A stretch of 64,000 bases of DNA from Chitinophagaceae bacterium (GTDB taxonomy: Bacteria > Bacteroidota > Bacteroidia > Chitinophagales > Chitinophagaceae): positions 124,001 through 188,000 of the forward strand of contig JADJKL010000002.1 of the NCBI GenBank assembly GCA_016706055.1, written 5' to 3'. Below, one piece after another: positions 7,969 through 17,919 of the stretch; position 1 is the stretch's first letter, and every line of letters starts with the position of its first letter. The translations under genes were made by a program, and so were the position numbers. The notes below the pieces were generated by a model, which had not been told where the DNA came from, searched no databases, and was given only the letters and a program-made list of their open reading frames with translations.

Positions 7969-9549
7969 CTACATCTTCTCCAAAGCCTTCTTTATCCCAG
8001 CATCTTCACTATTCATTACTTGATAAAAGCCATCGTTTCTCCATTTATATCTTGCCAATTGTGCTTTTAATCTTTGTTGCAGCAAATTCTTTTCTTGTGC
8101 AGATAGTTTACTGAAATCATAAGAACCATTTGCTGTTTTTACAAGTTTATTCCATAATCCAATAGCATCAAACCCTTGCGTATAATCATGTGCTGTTTTA
8201 TATTGAGCAAGCTGCTGTTTATTTTCCATGTAATATTGATAAACGATATTACTGATATTGGTTTCTGTAAGTAGCTTTACTATTTTTCGTTGCGAAAAGC
8301 TGGTATCTAATGGAACAAAAAAATTGGGTATAATACCTTCGCCTCCATAGAGAGTGTCCTTACAACTTGTCATAAATCTTTTACCATCTGTATGTAATTT
8401 TATGGAATCGGCAGAAAGCAATTCGCGGCTATTAAAACGTTCCCACAGTTCATCCATATATACTTTCTTCCCATTTTCATAGGAACGTTGAATACTTCTT
8501 CCCAATGGAGTATAATACCTCGCAACAGTCAATCTGATTGCCGAACCATCACTCAATGGATATTGTTCTTGAACCAGCCCTTTTCCAAAAGTGCGGCGGC
8601 CTATTATTGTAGCTCTGCACCAGTCTTGTAAAGCACCTGCTAACACCTCGCTGGCACTTGCAGATAGTTCATCTACTAATAATACCAACTTTCCTTTTCA
8701 AACAAGCCGGGTCTTTTACAACGGTACTCTCTTTTTTATTATTAACCCCAGCCGTGTAAACAATAAGTTTATTGCCATCTAAAAATTCATCCGCCATATC
8801 TACCGCTTCGTTCATAAAACCTCCTCCATTTCCCCGCAGATCATAAATCAGACTTTGCAATCCTTGTTTTGCAAATTTTCCATTGCCTGCATAAATTCCT
8901 CGTAGCTGTTTTCGGTAAACTTGTTCAACTTTATGTAGCCGGTAGTTTTATCAATCATATAAGCTGCATCTACTGATGAAACGGGAATTGTTCCTCTTGT
9001 AACTGATATTGATAACTGTTTCGACTCTCGTATTATTTGCAAATCGGCTGTTGAGCCTCTTTCGCCACGGATGTATTTTTTTATACTGTCAGTATCAAAT
9101 GTTTCCTGGGTTAATGAAACCTTATTAACAGCAACTATCTTATCACCAATTAACAAACCTGCCTTATCACTTGGGCCATTTGGGATTACATAAACAATAT
9201 TTACTGTATCACTAAATACATTGAACTCTAAGCCGATTCCTTCAAAATTTCCTGCTAGATCTTCATTTGCTGCTTGCACTTTTACTGGTGGTAGATATAC
9301 AGAATGCGGGTCTAATTCAGTCATTATTTCCTGAATTGCTTTCCCTTCCAATAAACCAATGTTTACAGAATCAACATATCTTAATTTAATCAGATCAAGA
9401 GCTTCTTGTAATGAGTTGCTGCTATTGGATGCAAAAAAGCCTTTTTTATTCCCTCCATTATCATTCAATTTATAGCCCAACAGCATTCCTATTATTAAAA
9501 TCAAAGAAAATAACAGCGGTAGCCAAACTTGCAATTTTTTATTCACCAT
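7969..9549 (-). CDS. S41 family C-terminal processing peptidase (CtpA-like), two apparent frameshifts
   Basis: Three overlapping frames reconstruct one exported serine protease of about 525 residues. Order: N-terminal membrane anchor (WLPLLFSLILIIGMLLGYKL), the helical segment ALDLIKLRYVDSV, MTELDPHSVYLPP, a PDZ domain (GIGLEFNVFSDTVNI to about GDKIVAVN), then the S41 core with YDLRGNGGGF, the catalytic serine in DELSASASEVLAG and the catalytic lysine in RTFGKGLVQEQY. Frame breaks are near 8862 (one A missing in LQK-QGLQSL) and near 8690 (one A too many or one G missing before KLVLLVDEL). Because the catalytic residues are all present, sequence error seems likelier than gene death. Such proteases trim cell-envelope proteins at the C-terminus. 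Confidence 0.8.
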
Positions 9550-9634
9550 CGTAATACTTTATTGTGTAATTTGACGCAAAATACTTGATTTGAGCGGAAA
9601 GCAGATTTCTGTTCATCCAATTCAACAAATCTTT

Positions 9635-10477
9635 ATGCCTGGAGTAAAATTAATAGCTGATTGTGGCGCAACAAAAGGAGAGTGGTGTTTGGTAAATAAA
9701 GGGAAAAAGAAAACCATCATTACTCAAGGAATCAGCCCATATTTTTTAAGTACTGAGCAGATAACAGATTTATTGCAGAAGGAATTAAAGTCAAAGCTTA
9801 AAAATGTAGAAGTTGATGAAGTGTACTACTATGGTACAGGCTGTGCAAATCCGACAAATGTAAAGTCCGTTAAAAAAGCTATAAATAAGGTTTTCACTGG
9901 AGCAAAAGTAGAAGTAACACATGACCTGATGGCTGCTGCTCGGGCATTATGTGGCAGAGAAAAGGGAATTGCCTGTATTTTGGGTACTGGTTCCAATTCA
10001 TGCTATTATGATGGTAAAAAGATTGTAAAAAATAGTCCCGGCTTAGGGTATGTGTTGGGAGATGAGGGTAGCGGAGCTTATCTTGGGCGAAAGGTTATTC
10101 AGTACTATCTCTATGGCACTTTTGATTATGAGTTGAGAGGCCGGTTTGATCTTACGTACACTACCACAGCAGCCGAAATCTTGGAAAACGTTTACAAAAA
10201 ACCGTTGCCAAACCGTTATCTGGCTGGCTTTGCAAAATTCCTTGCAGAAAACCGCGGACATTATATGATTGAAAATATTATTGAAGATGGTCTAAATGAC
10301 TTCTTCTTTAACCATCTTTGCAAATACAGGGAAGTTTGGACTTTACCAGTTCACTTTGCAGGAAGTATTGCATTTGGTTTTAAAGATGTAGTACAGCAAC
10401 TTTGCAACAGTTACGAGTTTGAATTAGGTAAGGTGATGAAAAATCCCATGGAAGGTTTAGTAGCATACCACAGCTAA
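9635..10477 (+). CDS. BadF/BadG-type ATPase, putative amino-sugar kinase
   Basis: About 280 residues of the ASKHA superfamily in the BadF/BadG/N-acetylglucosamine kinase family. PHOSPHATE-1 is LIADCGATKGEWCLV at the N-terminus; ILGTGSNSCYYDG (about 118) and LGDEGSGAYLGR (about 142) are the other nucleotide and sugar motifs. The ATG at 9635 is preferred over an upstream TTG at 9590 because the conserved fold begins immediately after it. It ends 3 bases before murQ, so the pair probably phosphorylates MurNAc or GlcNAc in peptidoglycan recycling. Substrate is inferred from the neighbour. Confidence 0.85.
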   Translation: MPGVKLIADCGATKGEWCLVNKGKKKTIITQGISPYFLSTEQITDLLQKELKSKLKNVEVDEVYYYGTGCANPTNVKSVKKAINKVFTGAKVEVTHDLMAAARALCGREKGIACILGTGSNSCYYDGKKIVKNSPGLGYVLGDEGSGAYLGRKVIQYYLYGTFDYELRGRFDLTYTTTAAEILENVYKKPLPNRYLAGFAKFLAENRGHYMIENIIEDGLNDFFFNHLCKYREVWTLPVHFAGSIAFGFKDVVQQLCNSYEFELGKVMKNPMEGLVAYHS

Positions 10478-10480
10478 AAT

Positions 10481-11308
10481 ATGAAGACAAGTATGGCATT
10501 CGAAAAAATAACCGAGCAACCAAGTAATTTTCACAATCTGGAAAAAATGTCAATTGGCGAAATTCTCGTCAATACGAATTCAGAAGACAAAACAGTTCCG
10601 GCTGCAATTGAAAAAGCAATTCCTCAAATTGAAAAATTAGTAGAAGCTGTTACCGATAAAATGCTGATGGGCGGCCGCCTTTTCTATATTGGTGCTGGCA
10701 CCAGCGGAAGATTAGGTATACTCGATGCCAGCGAATGCCCGCCAACCTATGGTGTTCCTTATGGATTAGTAATTGGTATTATTGCCGGTGGTGAAAAAGC
10801 AATTACCAATGCTGTAGAAAATGCAGAGGATGATAAAGAACAAGGTTGGAAAGATCTTGTAGCCTATAATGTAAGTGAAAAAGATGTTGTAGTTGGAATT
10901 GCCGCCAGTGGAACTACTCCTTATGTAATTGGCGCATTGGAAGAATGTAGAAAAAGAAAAATTATTACAGGAAGTATTGCATGCAATCCTGGTTCTCCAG
11001 TAAGTGAAGCTGCTGATTTTCCGATAGAAGTAGTCGTTGGGCCAGAATTTGTTACTGGTAGTACCCGTATGAAAAGTGGAACTGCACAGAAGTTGGTGTT
11101 GAATATGATTTCTACAACAGCTATGATACAATTAGGAAGAGTAGAAGGTAATAAGATGGTGAATATGCAATTGACCAATGAGAAATTGGTTGACCGTGGC
11201 ACTAAAATGCTGATGGAAAGAATAAGTGAAACAGATTATGAGAAAGCAAAAAATCTTTTACTGAAATTCGGAAGTGTAAAAAAAGCCGCAGATTCTTTTG
11301 CAGAATAA
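10481..11308 (+). CDS. murQ: N-acetylmuramic acid 6-phosphate etherase
   Basis: A 275-residue SIS-domain lyase that cleaves the lactyl ether of MurNAc-6-phosphate to give GlcNAc-6-phosphate and D-lactate. The motifs GAGTSGRLG, DASECPPTYG (catalytic Glu region), GIAASGTTPYV and the family signature EFVTGSTRMKSGTAQKLVLN are all present. Its N-terminal EQPSNFHNLEKMSIGEIL matches the family start. It is translationally close-packed with the upstream kinase gene, forming a small peptidoglycan recycling operon. Confidence 0.95.
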   Translation: MKTSMAFEKITEQPSNFHNLEKMSIGEILVNTNSEDKTVPAAIEKAIPQIEKLVEAVTDKMLMGGRLFYIGAGTSGRLGILDASECPPTYGVPYGLVIGIIAGGEKAITNAVENAEDDKEQGWKDLVAYNVSEKDVVVGIAASGTTPYVIGALEECRKRKIITGSIACNPGSPVSEAADFPIEVVVGPEFVTGSTRMKSGTAQKLVLNMISTTAMIQLGRVEGNKMVNMQLTNEKLVDRGTKMLMERISETDYEKAKNLLLKFGSVKKAADSFAE

Positions 11309-11399
11309 TTGCCTTTCAAAGATTTCTGTCTATATTGTGCATCACACAGAATACAAAGTGGTAAAAAACTATACAAATATCAGTTTCTTTTCTCCTGTA

Positions 11400-11441
11400 A
11401 TGGCTTCCATTACTACCACAACAATTACAACAACCCGTTAA
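11400..11441 (+). CDS. thrL: putative threonine operon leader peptide
   Basis: A 13-codon ORF reads MASITTTTITTTR and stops at TAA: seven threonine and two isoleucine codons out of thirteen. It lies 100 bases upstream of thrA, and this Thr/Ile composition is the hallmark of thr operon attenuator leaders, in which ribosome stalling at starved Thr/Ile codons prevents termination. Its stop codon lies in the loop of an ACAACCC/GGGTTGT hairpin (11430-11448), and a second hairpin follows at 11483-11503. The codon content is seen directly; the regulatory role is inference from the E. coli thr paradigm. Confidence 0.65.
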   Translation: MASITTTTITTTR

Positions 11442-11520
11442 GGGTTGTATATTTCCATATCATCATTGGGCTTTATGCTACGCTTAGAAGAATAACTTCT
11501 GAGAGGTTCTTAATTATTTC
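11430..11520 (+). promoter_or_regulatory. candidate thr attenuator hairpins
   Basis: Hairpin one pairs ACAACCC (11430-11436) with GGGTTGT (11442-11448) across the end of the leader ORF. Hairpin two pairs CTTAGAAG (11483-11490) with CTTCTGAG (11496-11503) around AATAA, one G-U pair included, and is followed by the T-rich TTCTTAATTATTTC. Hairpin two is a plausible weak terminator. I could not see a clear mutually exclusive antiterminator by eye. Confidence 0.45.
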
Positions 11521-11541
11521 ACTCATTTTAATCAGATATAC

Positions 11542-13984
11542 ATGCAGGTTTTAAAATTCGGAGGCACTTCGGTTGCCAATGCCGAAAACATAAAGAAGGT
11601 AATAGAAATTGTAAAACAATCATCACAAAAGGATAAAACGATTGTCGTTGTTTCTGCATTGGGCGGTGTAACGGATTTGTTGCTGAATGCTGCATCATTA
11701 TCTGAAACGGGTAACGAGTTGTACAAAGAAAAACTCAGCGAATTTGAGCAAAGACATCTTGAAGCAGTAAAACAATTAATTCCTGTGGCACAGCAAAGCC
11801 AGTTGCTTAGTTTGGTAAAGAAAAGTTGTAATGAACTGGAAGATATTTGTAATGGTATTTTTTTATTGGGAGAATTAACAGCAAGATCAAAAGACCGTAT
11901 CAGTAGTTATGGCGAATGGATTTCGTCACAAATTATTGCAGCAGCTTTTAATGCAAATAAAGTGGATGCTGTTTGGAAAGATGCAAAGGAACTGATCGTT
12001 ACCAATTCCGCTTTTACTGCTGCGGAAGTAGATTTCAAAGAAACCGATAGTAAAATAAATGGTTACTATAATTCGCAGTCGGCATCGATTATTATAATAC
12101 CTGGTTTTATTGCTACCGATAAAAATGGAGTTACTACAACTTTGGGCAGAGGCGGTTCTGATTATACAGCTGCCATTATTGCTTCAGCCTTAAATGCAAA
12201 AGCACTTGAGGTTTGGACAGATGTTAGTGGCATGATGACTGCTGACCCACGGTTGACTAATAATGCCCGCATCATTCCTAATATTTCTTATCAGGAAGCA
12301 ATGGAGTTATCGCATTTTGGTGCTAAAGTAATATATCCGCCGACTATTCAACCGGTAATGAATAAAGCCATTCCAGTTTGGATAAAAAATACATTTGCTC
12401 CGACAGATACAGGCACATTGATTGAATCAACAAGTTCATCAAACGGAAACATAGTAAGAGGAATTTCAAGCATCAATAATATTGCATTGATAAGTTTAGA
12501 AGGAAGTGGAATGGTAGGCATTCCCGGTTTTTCAAAAAGATTATTTGAAGCATTGAGTAGCGAAAAAATCAATGTAATTCTTATTACACAAAGCTCATCG
12601 GAGCATTCTATTTGTGTAGGTATTGATTCGAAAGATGCGGGAAAAGCAAAGCATAGTATTGACATTGCTTTTGCCAATGAGATTGCATTGCAGAAAGTGG
12701 AACCGCTGAAAGTAGAAGCAGATCTTTCAATCGTTGCATTAGTTGGTGAAAACATGAAGAACCACACAGGCATCAGTGGCAGAATGTTTGGTGCAATGGG
12801 AAGAAATGGAGTAAACATCAGAGCTATTGCACAAGGTTCATCTGAAAAAAATATATCAACTGTTATTGCTACTAAAAATGTAAAAAAGGCAATCAACGTA
12901 TTGCATGAAGAATTCTTTGAAACAACTTTTAAGCTTGTCAACTTATTTATTTCAGGAACAGGAAATGTTGGCGGAAAATTATTAGCACAGTTAAATCCGC
13001 AAGCAATTTTTTACAAGAAAGAATGAATTTGCAACTGAGAGTAGTTGGATTAACCAATAGCCGAAAATGCTTATTGACGAAGATGGTATTGATCTAAGTA
13101 ATTGGAAAGAAAAATTGGATGCTAGTATTCCTGCAAGTTTACAAGGTTTTATTGATGAGATAATTAACCGAAACCTTCGCAATTCAATTTTTGTTGACAT
13201 TACTGCCAATGATAAAGTAGCCGGAGTGTACGATCAGTTATTAGAGAAAAGTATTTCAGTTGTTGCCTGTAATAAAGTAGCAGCTTCTTCTGCATATGAT
13301 AATTATAAAAAGATAAAAGACCTGGCAAGAGAATTCAATAGCCAGTTTTTGTTTGAAACAAATGTTGGTGCAGGATTACCTGTCATAGCGACTTTAAATG
13401 ATTTGGTGCATAGTGGCGATAGAGTACATAAAATTCAAGCTGTATTAAGTGGAACATTGAATTTTGTATTTAATAATTACGATGGCACTCGACAATTTGC
13501 AGAAGTAGTAAAGCAAGCACAAGATGAAGGCTACACTGAACCAGACCCAAGATTAGATTTAGGCGGAACTGATGTAATGCGTAAGATCATGATCCTTGTA
13601 AGAGAGTCTGGTGTCAAAATAGAAATGAATGATATTGCCAATAACTCCTTTATGCCATCTTCCTGCATGGAGGGAACAGTAGAAGATTTTTATAAAGAAA
13701 TGGCCAATGAAGAAGAACACTTTAAAAAATTAGTTGAAGAAGCTGATGCAGCCGGATGCAAATTGAAATTTGTAGCATCTTTTGAAAATGGCAAAGCTTC
13801 AGTTGGATTACAACATATAGATTCAATGCATGACCTTTACCACTTATACGGAAAAGATAATGTCGTTTTATTTTATACTGACAGATACACAGAACAACCG
13901 TTGGTGATTAAGGGAGCTGGAGCTGGGGCAGAAGTTACTGCCAGTGGAGTTTTTGCAGATATAATAAGAGCAAGTAAAGTATAA
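11542..13984 (+). CDS. thrA: bifunctional aspartate kinase/homoserine dehydrogenase I, apparent frameshifts
   Basis: About 814 residues once frames are joined. The aspartokinase domain begins MQVLKFGGTSVANAENI and contains TLGRGGSDYTAA; two ACT-like domains follow (about 310-460). The homoserine dehydrogenase part starts with the nucleotide loop LFISGTGNVGGKLLAQL, then VVGLTNSRK, VVACNKVA, FETNVGAGLPVI, SGTLNFVFNNYDG and EPDPRLDLGGTDVMRK. The frame breaks just after QAIF (TTTTTT near 13010 should have one more T) and again at NSRK (AAAA near 13064 should have one more A). The enzyme makes the first and third steps from aspartate to homoserine. It is followed 4 bases later by thrB and is probably feedback-regulated through the ACT domains. 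Confidence 0.88.
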
Positions 13985-13988
13985 ACAG

Positions 13989-14909
13989 ATGGAGAAAATT
14001 AAAATAAAATGTCCAGGCACGGTAGCAAATCTTGTTTGTGGATTTGATATACTTGGTATGGCATTGAATGAACCGAATGATATAATGGAAATAACTTTAT
14101 TGGACGAACCAAAAGTTATAATTCATAATCAGGACAATTATAATTTACCAACCGAACCAGAAAAGAATGTAGCTGGTGTTGTTTTTTTATCGATTATGGA
14201 AAAAGTGGGTGGCACTGTTGGCTTTGAAGTAACGATTGAAAAACATATCAAACCCGGAAGTGGCATTGGTTCAAGTGCTGCAAGTGCAGCTGGTGCCGCT
14301 GTAGCTGCCAATCATTTATTAGGAAATATTTTTTCTTCTGATGAAGTGGTACAGTTTGCAATGAATGGTGAAAAACTGGCTTCGGGTGTAAAACATGCCG
14401 ATAATATTGCTCCATGCATTTTAGGTGGAGTAAGTTTGATACGTTCCATTCATCCGTTGGATATTATTCCACTTTCATCGCCAGATTTATTTGTTACAAT
14501 CGTTCATCCTCAAATAGAAGTAAGAACTTCTGATGCAAGACAAATTCTGCGTCAGCAAGTTTTATTAAAAGATGCTATCAAACAATGGGGGAATATTGCA
14601 GGTCTTGTAACAGGATTTCTTAAGAACGATCCTGATCTGATTAGTCGTTCATTAGAAGATGTAATTATTGAGCCTGTACGCAGTATTCTTATTCCGGGTT
14701 TCGATGAAGTGAAAACCAATTGTAAAGAAGCTGGAGCATTGGGTGGCGGCATTTCGGGTTCTGGCCCTTCTATGTTTATGCTAAGTAAAGATAAAAAAAC
14801 AGCTGAAGCAGTTGAAGGAGTTATGAAAGAAGTATATGAAAGAATCGGCATTGATTACAATACTTATGTTACAACAATAAATAAAAATGGCGTTGAAATA
14901 ATTAGTTAA
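13989..14909 (+). CDS. thrB: homoserine kinase
   Basis: A 306-residue GHMP kinase that phosphorylates homoserine. The N-terminal ATVANLxxGFD-like motif appears as PGTVANLVCGFDILGMAL, the ATP-binding glycine/serine loop is KPGSGIGSSAASAAGAA (about 90-106), and the C-terminal GHMP motif is GGGISGSGPSMFML. It is packed 4 bases after thrA and precedes thrC, completing the aspartate-to-threonine branch. Confidence 0.95.
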   Translation: MEKIKIKCPGTVANLVCGFDILGMALNEPNDIMEITLLDEPKVIIHNQDNYNLPTEPEKNVAGVVFLSIMEKVGGTVGFEVTIEKHIKPGSGIGSSAASAAGAAVAANHLLGNIFSSDEVVQFAMNGEKLASGVKHADNIAPCILGGVSLIRSIHPLDIIPLSSPDLFVTIVHPQIEVRTSDARQILRQQVLLKDAIKQWGNIAGLVTGFLKNDPDLISRSLEDVIIEPVRSILIPGFDEVKTNCKEAGALGGGISGSGPSMFMLSKDKKTAEAVEGVMKEVYERIGIDYNTYVTTINKNGVEIIS

Positions 14910-14958
14910 TTATTCTAGATATTGCTATGAGAAAATATAAAAATATTTATAATATAAT

Positions 14959-14988
14959 AATCTAAGTTCCCCTTTAGGGGACAGGGGC
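14959..14988 (+). repeat. TCTAAGTTCCCC-TTTA-GGGGAC palindromic repeat directly before thrC
   Basis: AATCTAAGTT then CCCCTTTAGGGG then ACAGGGGC ends one base before the thrC ATG. A near copy with CCC/GGG arms lies at 27632-27658, next to the end of ychF. The stem sits where a ribosome would bind. Confidence 0.5.
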
Positions 14989-16288
14989 ATGAAATACTAC
15001 AGTACAAATAAACAATCGCCAATCGTTGACTTTAAAGAAGCAACAATAAAAGGTCAGGCGCCAGATAAGGGATTGTATTTTCCGGAAGTAATTCCGCAAG
15101 TTGATAAAGAACTTATCAATAGAATCGAAAATTATTCGAATGAAGAAATTACATTTCGTGTAATTAAACCTTATGTGGGAAATGCGATTACGGATGAAAC
15201 ACTTTTTCAAATTGTTTCTGAAACTGTAAATTTTCCTATTCCATTGGTAAAAGTGAATGAGAAAATATCATCTCTTGAATTATTCCATGGCCCAACATTA
15301 GCATTTAAAGATATTGGTGCAAGATTTATGAGCCGTTGTCTTGGACATTTTGTAAAAATGAAGATGATACAAGAAAAGTAACTGTTCTCGTAGCCACTTC
15401 CGGCGATACTGGCGGAGCTGTCGCCAATGGATTTTATGATGTTGACGGAGTAGATGTCATCATTCTTTATCCATCCGGAAAAGTAAGCCCTGTGCAGGAA
15501 AAGCAACTGACAACACTTGGCAGGAATATAAAAGCATTAGAAGTAGAAGGAACATTTGATGATTGTCAGCAAATGGTAAAGCAGGCATTTACTGATAAGG
15601 ATATTAATGAAAATTATTTCTTACTTCTGCCAATTCCATCAATGTAGCCCGATGGCTGCCACAACAATTCTATTATTTCTTTGCCTATAAACAATGGAAA
15701 GAAAAGGATAGTCCACCAGTGATATCTGTTCCCAGCGGAAACTTTGGAAATATTTGCGCAGGAATATTGGCAATGCAATCAGGCTTGCCTATAAAACATT
15801 TTATAGCTGCTTGCAATGCAAATGATATTGTTTCAGAATATTTGGATTCAGAAAAGTTAATACCAAGAACAGCAGTTGCTACTTTATCCAATGCAATGGA
15901 TGTTGGCAATCCAAGCAATTTTGTACGAATACTTGAAATTTTCTATCATCAGTTCCCAGAATTGAAAAGCAAGCTGAGTTCTTATAGTATTTCTGATAAG
16001 GAAACAATGAATACGATTGCCGAAGTCTATCAAAAAGAAAATTATATTCTTGATCCGCATGGAGCAGTTGGTTATTTATCGTTGCAGCGATACTTGAATG
16101 ACCAATTAAATGAGAAAGGAATTTTCCTAGAAACTGCACATCCCGTCAAATTCCCAGAAGCTGTAGAATCAGCAATAGGAAAGTCTATTGAAATACCTGA
16201 ATCAGTTAGCTCAATAATGAAAGCTGAGAAGAAAAGTACATTGCTAAATGCTGATTTTAATAATTTAAAAGAATATTTGCTGCATTAG
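14989..16288 (+). CDS. thrC: threonine synthase, two apparent frameshifts
   Basis: About 434 residues after joining three frames. PLP-dependent fold-type II enzyme converting O-phosphohomoserine to threonine. The N-terminus MKYYSTNKQSPIVDFKEA is typical. The PLP lysine is in GPTLAFKDIGARFM; VATSGDTGGAVANGF and ILYPSGKVSPVQEKQ follow, then SVPSGNFGNICAGILA and the C-terminal LDPHGAVGYLSL. The first break is at about 15356 (one A missing in GTAAAAATG, restoring FVKNEDDTRKV). The second is near 15622 (one T missing, restoring NYFLTSANSINVARWLPQ). All catalytic motifs are intact. Last gene of the thr operon. Confidence 0.9.
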
Positions 16289-16357
16289 AATTGATTTCTC
16301 CTTATCTCTTTCACTCATTTTACCTCTTAGCTTATATTTGCAGCGAAGCGACAGGCT

Positions 16358-16924
16358 ATGCAAGACATTGAACCCTTTTATAACTGGCAGCACATTTATA
16401 TAAGTGAAGAAGACGAACGATCGCCATTCTATGGGAGAACCTATTCCCAATTTGAATATTCCCAAACTGTTTACAATTTTTATATCCATCCTTTATGGGA
16501 TGATTTTGGAAGCCGGACACTTTACCTGAAGGTATTAATTGCAGATTATGAAGAAAAGTATGCTGTAATAGAATTAATAGGAGAGTGGAATGATGCAATT
16601 GAGAACGACATTATGGAACTGAAAAGAGAAGTGCTGGAAAAATTTATGGAAGAAGGAATTTATAAATTTATTCTAATCGTTGAAAATGTATTGAATTTTC
16701 ATAGTGATGGCAAAGACTACTATGAAGAACTGCATGAAGAAGTGACGGATGAAAATGGCTGGGTAGTTTGTTTAAATATGCCGGAACAAACCCAATATGA
16801 TTTTAAACAGGCACATTTGAATCAGTTTATTGAACTGATGGAACTGGACAACTGGAGAATCTACAGACCCTCTCAGTTATTCAAAAAAATAGATGCTGAA
16901 TTGATGAATCGGCTGGAAGAATAG
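16358..16924 (+). CDS. hypothetical protein, acidic, unrecognised
   Basis: A 188-residue acidic, probably cytoplasmic protein. It starts MQDIEPFYNWQHIYISEEDE, is rich in Tyr, Glu and Asp, and has a mixed alpha/beta pattern (TLYLKVLIADYEEKYAVIEL; helix ENDIMELKREVLEKFMEEG). No motif is recognised. It lies between the thr operon and the sdh operon and is separated from sdhC by a candidate promoter, so it probably forms its own unit. Its start is supported by the absence of upstream in-frame coding-like sequence. Confidence 0.7.
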   Translation: MQDIEPFYNWQHIYISEEDERSPFYGRTYSQFEYSQTVYNFYIHPLWDDFGSRTLYLKVLIADYEEKYAVIELIGEWNDAIENDIMELKREVLEKFMEEGIYKFILIVENVLNFHSDGKDYYEELHEEVTDENGWVVCLNMPEQTQYDFKQAHLNQFIELMELDNWRIYRPSQLFKKIDAELMNRLEE

Positions 16925-16963
16925 CATTTTATTGAATAATCCCTGAGCTTCCTTTCTAAATCT

Positions 16964-16997
16964 TTTGTTATTTATTGGCCGTTGGATGTTATTTTTG
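16964..16997 (+). promoter_or_regulatory. Bacteroidota-type promoter for the sdh operon
   Basis: TTTG at 16964-16967 and TATTTTTG at 16990-16997 (consensus TAnnTTTG) are 22 bases apart; sdhC begins 31 bases after the -7 box. Confidence 0.6.
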
Positions 16998-17028
16998 CAC
17001 ATATTGATTACACCTAAGAAAGATTTAT

Positions 17029-17700
17029 ATGAAATGGTCTGAACTGTTTACTTCTTCGATTGGCAAAAAGTGGGTGATGGCGTTGACGGGTATTTTTCTT
17101 ATTCTTTTCCTTATTGTACATGTAAGTTTGAATGCTACCATCTGGGCCAATGATGGTGGCAAAATGTTTGAAGCCGGAGCTCATTTCATGGGTTCTAACA
17201 TTGTTCCCCGTGTTTTAGAAATTGGATTGATGCTAGGCATTCTGTTGCATATTGTGCAGGGAATAATGCTGGAACTACAAAATCGTAGCAAAAGGAAAAA
17301 AGGATATGCTGTTGCAATGGGCAATAAAGGCAGCAAATGGTACAGTCGGAGTATGGGCTTGTTAGGCACATTAATTTTATTATTTCTGATCATGCACTTT
17401 ATCCATTTCTGGATTCCAAATCGTAGTAATCAAGGTTGGTTATTAGGTCCAGAAATTTCTTTATATGAAAAAATGAAAGAAGTATTCCAGGTAAATTGGG
17501 TAGTGCTTTTATATGTGCTAGGATGTTTTTCATTGGCCTGGCATTTATTGCATGGCTTTCAAAGTGCTTTTAGAACAATTGGAGTTACTAATAAAAAATA
17601 CCTGAGATTATTGAATGTAATTGGAATTGGTTTCTCGATTATAGTTCCTCTTGCATTTGCTTTAATGCCGATTAGTTTTTATTTGGGTTGGATAGAATAG
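17029..17700 (+). CDS. sdhC: succinate dehydrogenase cytochrome b subunit (b558 type)
   Basis: A 223-residue integral membrane protein with five hydrophobic helices, as in the single-subunit diheme anchors of Bacteroidota/Bacillus-type SQR. Histidines sit inside or next to helices where heme ligands are expected: LFLIVHVSLNA, MLGILLHIVQGIM, LFLIMHFIHFWIP and SLAWHLLHGFQSA. It anchors SdhA and SdhB and passes electrons to menaquinone. The next subunit gene starts 219 bases downstream after a repeat-filled gap, which is unusually long for this operon. Confidence 0.92.
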   Translation: MKWSELFTSSIGKKWVMALTGIFLILFLIVHVSLNATIWANDGGKMFEAGAHFMGSNIVPRVLEIGLMLGILLHIVQGIMLELQNRSKRKKGYAVAMGNKGSKWYSRSMGLLGTLILLFLIMHFIHFWIPNRSNQGWLLGPEISLYEKMKEVFQVNWVVLLYVLGCFSLAWHLLHGFQSAFRTIGVTNKKYLRLLNVIGIGFSIIVPLAFALMPISFYLGWIE

Positions 17701-17724
17701 TGAATGGTGAATAGTGAATAGGAA

Positions 17725-17910
17725 GGAACCCCGTAGGGGTTCAATGTTCATAGCTTCGGGTGAAACCCGGAGAATGAAAAGTGTAGAATGTATTAGAACC
17801 CTGTAAGGGTTCAACAATAAGTTGAATAGAATTACAACAGTACAAGAGTGCGACGCAACAGAAGATGATAGTAGTACTGAAGCTGGGTAAATAAAAATTA
17901 TACATTTCAA
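17725..17910. repeat. palindromic GAACCC-GGGTTC units and a dispersed repeat between sdhC and sdhA
   Basis: The gap contains GGAACCCCGTAGGGGTTC and GAACCCTGTAAGGGTTC, two related hairpins about 70 bases apart, plus GGGTGAAACCC. From 17821 to 17910 it carries a roughly 90-base unit (GAATAGAATTAC, GTACAAG, GCAACAG, CTGAAG, TGGGTAA) that recurs in degenerate form at 56442-56537. Confidence 0.6.
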
Positions 17911-17919
17911 TAGAAGAGT

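Noticed and set aside
10766..11202. Minus-strand ORFs inside murQ
   Set aside because: Antisense shadows of a well-conserved gene.
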